The position numbers and the translations under genes are program-made. A stretch of DNA of 64,000 nucleotides from Gammaproteobacteria bacterium (GTDB lineage: Bacteria; Pseudomonadota; Gammaproteobacteria; JABCZS01), in contig JABCZS010000010.1 of NCBI GenBank assembly GCA_013289605.1, positions 2,118 to 66,117 of the forward strand, given 5' to 3'. Below, one piece after another: positions 61,037 to 64,000 of this stretch. Position 1 is the stretch's first letter. The number at the start of each line of letters is the position of its first letter. Under the pieces are notes generated by a model. It worked only from the letters and a program-made list of their open reading frames with translations. It was not told where the DNA came from and ran no database searches.

Positions 61037-62038
61037 TTATTCAGTTTTGATATACACATACGCGCTTGCCCCAGGATTAAATGGGTAGTCTGGATCAGGA
61101 TCCAAAATTTCGATTTGTATGGGGAAACGTTGTGGCTCTAGTAACCATTGGTTGGTCGAGTTAATTTTTTGTTGTTGCGTTCCGGGATCGGTAATTTTTC
61201 TATCCGCTGCCCACATGGTATTGACCACTTTACCGTGAAATATCCTATCAAAATAATACGTGCGTAACATAATAGTGGCTTTATTACCTACGCGCACATT
61301 ACGCAAATCTGTTTCATTAAAATTTGCTTGCACCCACCAGGTTGACGTATCAATAAATGAAAATAAGGGTTTATGAATTTCAACGGGTGTGCCGACACCG
61401 ATATATAGATTATCAATCACCCCATCTGCAGGTGCTGTGACTACGGTGAGATCTAGATTCACTTTGGCATTGTCCATGTCTGCTTTTAATACTTGGATCA
61501 TTTTTTCTTGTTGGACTATCTGCTGATCTTCCACGGCAATTTGTCTTTTGAACGACTCCATGGTTTTTTCTTGCGATAATAAATTATAGTGCAACTCTTT
61601 AACTTCTAGTTTTGACAATGCTTGCGCTACGTTTTGAGCATTTTTTAAGTCATATTCATATTTGGCCCGCTCAAATTCAAATTTAGCGGCATTTAAGAGC
61701 GCTGTGGTTTTTTCTGTTTGCCGTTCAATGACTTTAACGTGTTCGATAGCCTCTTCATATTTTGCTTTAGCACTTTCATAAGCCAATTGATAAGGCGGTT
61801 GATAGACTTCAAATAAAAGATCGCCTGCTTTAACCACACTACCATTTTCAACATAGATTTTCGTGATAAACCCAGAGACATCGGCCGCAATCGGTGTGAC
61901 GTTAGTCACTAAAAACGCATGCCCCGTAAAAGGGATTAAATAGGAAAAAATATAATAAATAAAAATAATCGCACTGGTGACAATGACAATGATGGGTAAA
62001 TTAATTTTACTTTTTGCTACTTTAAATATCTTCAGCAT
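61037..62038 (-). CDS. HlyD/EmrA-type membrane fusion protein
   Basis: A 333-residue periplasmic adaptor for the efflux operon. One N-terminal membrane helix (about 15-37) is followed by a lipoyl half (VTPIAADVSGFITKIYVENGSVVKAGDLLF), a long coiled coil (about 85-170) and the second lipoyl and beta-barrel parts (APADGVIDNLYIGVGTPV and VQANFNETDLRNVRVG). It links the inner-membrane FUSC pump to the outer-membrane factor. It overlaps that upstream gene by 17 bases. Confidence 0.9.
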   Translation of the reverse strand: MLKIFKVAKSKINLPIIVIVTSAIIFIYYIFSYLIPFTGHAFLVTNVTPIAADVSGFITKIYVENGSVVKAGDLLFEVYQPPYQLAYESAKAKYEEAIEHVKVIERQTEKTTALLNAAKFEFERAKYEYDLKNAQNVAQALSKLEVKELHYNLLSQEKTMESFKRQIAVEDQQIVQQEKMIQVLKADMDNAKVNLDLTVVTAPADGVIDNLYIGVGTPVEIHKPLFSFIDTSTWWVQANFNETDLRNVRVGNKATIMLRTYYFDRIFHGKVVNTMWAADRKITDPGTQQQKINSTNQWLLEPQRFPIQIEILDPDPDYPFNPGASAYVYIKTE

Positions 62039-63422
62039 CGCTAATGTCTAGTCCTTTAGTATCGGGTGCATAATTGTAACCCACGGCTAAATCTTGATAA
62101 AGATTCACTATGGTCATAAATTGATCCAATTTATATTGATTCACCTCAATAGCCAGTTCATGCAATAAGATCCGCACTTCAATCAATGCCAGATAACTAA
62201 TAATACCGCGTTGATAGAGTTCATTATTTAAATTATACACCTCCCTGGTATGTTGCTCGGCTGTTACAAGATTAGCTAAGCGTTTAGTGTATAAATCATG
62301 GGCGGATAAATCATTATTTACATCGCGCAATACCCGCAGCAAAGTATCCGTATAACGGTAAAAAGACGCTTTATTTAAACCTTTAGTTTTGGCTATCTCG
62401 CCATAAACAGAAGCCTTCAAAACAGGCACCTGTAATAAAAATTCATTAAAATCAAAATACTGGCCCAATTCCCAACCACTGGGCGTCGTTGCAATGTCAC
62501 CGTACGCACCTCTTAATTCAATTGTGGGTAATAAATGTGAAAACGCAACACCTATGCCTTCATTGGATGCGGCTAATTCCTGTGCGGCTTGTTGCATATC
62601 GGGTCTATTTTCAATGACATTAAAGGGTAAGGCACCGATAATCATCTCTTGGCCATTTAATTCTGCAAATGTCCGCGTAGGCGTTAAGCTCCCAGGGGCT
62701 TCATTAATTAAATAATGCAAAGCGTTCTGGCTGATGACGACATTTTGTTGGACAACTTTTTCTCTCGCCTGGACACGCCGCCAGGCTGCTTGTACCTGCT
62801 CAACTTCCATTTGTGGGTATAAGCCCCCTTCATGCATGTGTTGCGCAATGTCAGCCCACTGTGAAAGATCTTTTTCCAAAGTCCGTAACAATTCTAGCTG
62901 TGCTATTTGACTAATATAATTAAAATAGCTGCCTGTGACTTGGCCGATCACGGCCAAACGCACCCCATCGCGCATCGCTAGGCTGACGTTTAATTCATAG
63001 CCTGCTTTTTTTTGTTCTTTTATTTGTTTAAAAATATTGACTGCATAGCGAGGTACAATCGCAAGAACGACCCCGGGAAATCCCAAATCTGGCCAAGAAG
63101 AATAACCCCCTATCGCATCCACTTCGGGGACCCATTGCAATTGCACACGTTTGAGTTCACCTGCAGCGGCCTCAACATTGGCCATGGCCATTTGTAGCGT
63201 ATTATTATAAAGTAAGGCGTTATCCACCAGCTCATTTAAAGTAGGATCATCAAATTGCTGCCACCACGGCAGATGGACCAAATCCTCTTCGGTATTTGTA
63301 TAGCGTTCATCACTGGCATGCCATGTACTGGGGATGTCTAATGCCAAATCATCGGGTGTGTATCCTGATAGACTGCAAGAAGCCAACAGGACACTTAAGA
63401 TCATGATGAAGATTTTTTTCAT
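62022..63422 (-). CDS. NodT/TolC-type outer membrane efflux lipoprotein
   Basis: A 466-residue outer-membrane factor. From the ATG at 63422 it opens with a lipoprotein signal ending in LLASC. Two outer membrane efflux domains follow, with YNNTLQMAMANVEAAAGELKR-type helices and repeats of RPDMQQAAQELAA. A longer reading would run into the divergent gene on the other strand and lacks support. It is first in the operon, so transcription would start in 63423-63528. Confidence 0.9.
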   Translation of the reverse strand: MKKIFIMILSVLLASCSLSGYTPDDLALDIPSTWHASDERYTNTEEDLVHLPWWQQFDDPTLNELVDNALLYNNTLQMAMANVEAAAGELKRVQLQWVPEVDAIGGYSSWPDLGFPGVVLAIVPRYAVNIFKQIKEQKKAGYELNVSLAMRDGVRLAVIGQVTGSYFNYISQIAQLELLRTLEKDLSQWADIAQHMHEGGLYPQMEVEQVQAAWRRVQAREKVVQQNVVISQNALHYLINEAPGSLTPTRTFAELNGQEMIIGALPFNVIENRPDMQQAAQELAASNEGIGVAFSHLLPTIELRGAYGDIATTPSGWELGQYFDFNEFLLQVPVLKASVYGEIAKTKGLNKASFYRYTDTLLRVLRDVNNDLSAHDLYTKRLANLVTAEQHTREVYNLNNELYQRGIISYLALIEVRILLHELAIEVNQYKLDQFMTIVNLYQDLAVGYNYAPDTKGLDISDAEDI

Positions 63423-63528
63423 CCATTTATTGTAGCTGAGTTTATGCGCAATCATTTGTGAAGCATGAGGCTTAACATCAGGTGAAAGAATTAGATTATT
63501 ATAATAGCCTCGTCTATGCTTAGTCATC

Positions 63529-64000
63529 ATGCGCTTACTCCTTTTAATATTATGTTGCTTTTTTTCCACCCTGGTGTGGGCACTTAACGTTTTGCCCTCC
63601 AGTGTGCAACCGGAACGACAAACCACGCGAACGCCCACGGCATCTGTTCCCTATTCACCCACGGATTTACTTTCCGTTTCGCCGACCGCGCCTAGCGTTG
63701 ACGTCAGTGTCCATACAGTTTATTTTTTGTTCAATGGTTTTATTTTTGAAGGGGCGACCTTACTGTCTGAGAGGGAAGTTCTACCTCTTTATCAAGATAA
63801 ACTCGGCAAAGAAATTACGTTGGCGCAGCTTTATGAAATTGCTAATAACATCGAACAACTCTATATGGCCGATGGGTATATCCTCACCCGGGTGATCATT
63901 CCAGCGCAAGAAATTGATCATGGCGAAAAGATTAAATTGATCATCGTGGAAGGGTTTATCGACCAGATTGATATTGAAACGGACAATGCGAGCCTCAAAG
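63529..64000 (+). CDS. Two-partner secretion transporter (TpsB/ShlB-like), partial
   Basis: An open frame runs from ATG 63529 to the window edge (157 codons). It has a signal peptide (residues 1-18), a Ser/Thr/Pro-rich linker and a POTRA domain (about residues 67-150, containing IFEGATLLSEREVLPLY and the NIEQLYMADGYILTRVIIPAQ helix-strand pair) typical of ShlB/FhaC/HecB proteins. The downstream beta-barrel would be outside the window. It is divergent from the efflux operon by about 106 bases. A TpsA-type substrate is expected nearby but is not in the window. Confidence 0.85.
   Translation, partial: MRLLLLILCCFFSTLVWALNVLPSSVQPERQTTRTPTASVPYSPTDLLSVSPTAPSVDVSVHTVYFLFNGFIFEGATLLSEREVLPLYQDKLGKEITLAQLYEIANNIEQLYMADGYILTRVIIPAQEIDHGEKIKLIIVEGFIDQIDIETDNASLK

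Noticed and set aside
63423-63638. N-terminal extension of the NodT-type gene
   Set aside because: It would run through the divergent TpsB-like gene and would bury the lipoprotein signal that starts at 63422.

Overview
The window looks like a chromosomal segment of a gammaproteobacterium. The block order dprA-smg-topA, fmt, trkA-trkH, asmA-mutY-yggX and dsbA-cytochrome c4-engB-polA is typical of that class. A moderately AT-rich sequence, type IV pilus assembly genes next to a class A penicillin-binding protein, an ankyrin-repeat protein and a small cysteine-rich secreted propeller protein suggest a Legionellales (Legionella/Coxiella-like) host. That placement is an inference; no 16S gene is present.

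Layout. The first 145 bases are a perfect long inverted repeat that folds back on the 5' end of a membrane-protein gene, as an assembly end artefact would. Next come xthA, a pilM-N-O-Q operon without a visible pilP, the divergent mrcA, and a TerC-type gene. A small island holds two toxin-antitoxin (TA) pairs (8.5-9.9 kb). From 10 to 38.7 kb lie housekeeping genes: topA, smg, dprA, fmt, trkAH, putP, asmA, mutY, yggX, tRNA-Phe, a sodium/solute symporter, an AAA ATPase, gor, rmuC, rsmJ, a DUF445 gene, speA, ubiK, comM, a third TA pair, an M48 peptidase, an Smr protein, an L,D-transpeptidase, cytochrome c5 and another symporter. tRNA-Arg, dsbA, cytochrome c4 and engB follow.

Between engB and polA is a probable structured small RNA on the minus strand. 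It sits in the same position and orientation as Spot 42 in enterics and ErsA in Pseudomonas, but the sequence is unlike Spot 42. Between that RNA and polA is a compact three-gene operon: an unknown protein, an MqsA-like zinc-ribbon/HTH protein and an unknown protein, behind a promoter that contains a perfect inverted repeat. polA has lost two of the four proofreading metal ligands.

From 45.8 to 54 kb lie uvrD, an ankyrin-type gene, a stand-alone HslV-like Ntn hydrolase whose predicted nucleophile is Ser rather than Thr, a GDPD phosphodiesterase, a six-repeat cysteine-paired propeller protein, a solute-binding protein and a TetR regulator. Then come glmS-glmU, a fourth TA pair with a strong promoter and operator palindrome, and a TMEM175-like channel. 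The last 5 kb is a four-gene efflux operon (NodT-type outer membrane factor, HlyD-type adaptor, and a FUSC pump in two genes). The second pump gene carries an N-terminal Cache sensor domain, an unusual architecture. A divergent two-partner-secretion transporter gene runs off the right edge.

No rRNA operon, CRISPR array, transposase or prophage was seen. The strongest candidates for new biology are the Cache-FUSC efflux operon, the polA-engB small RNA, the MqsA-like three-gene operon and the Ser-type HslV-like protein.
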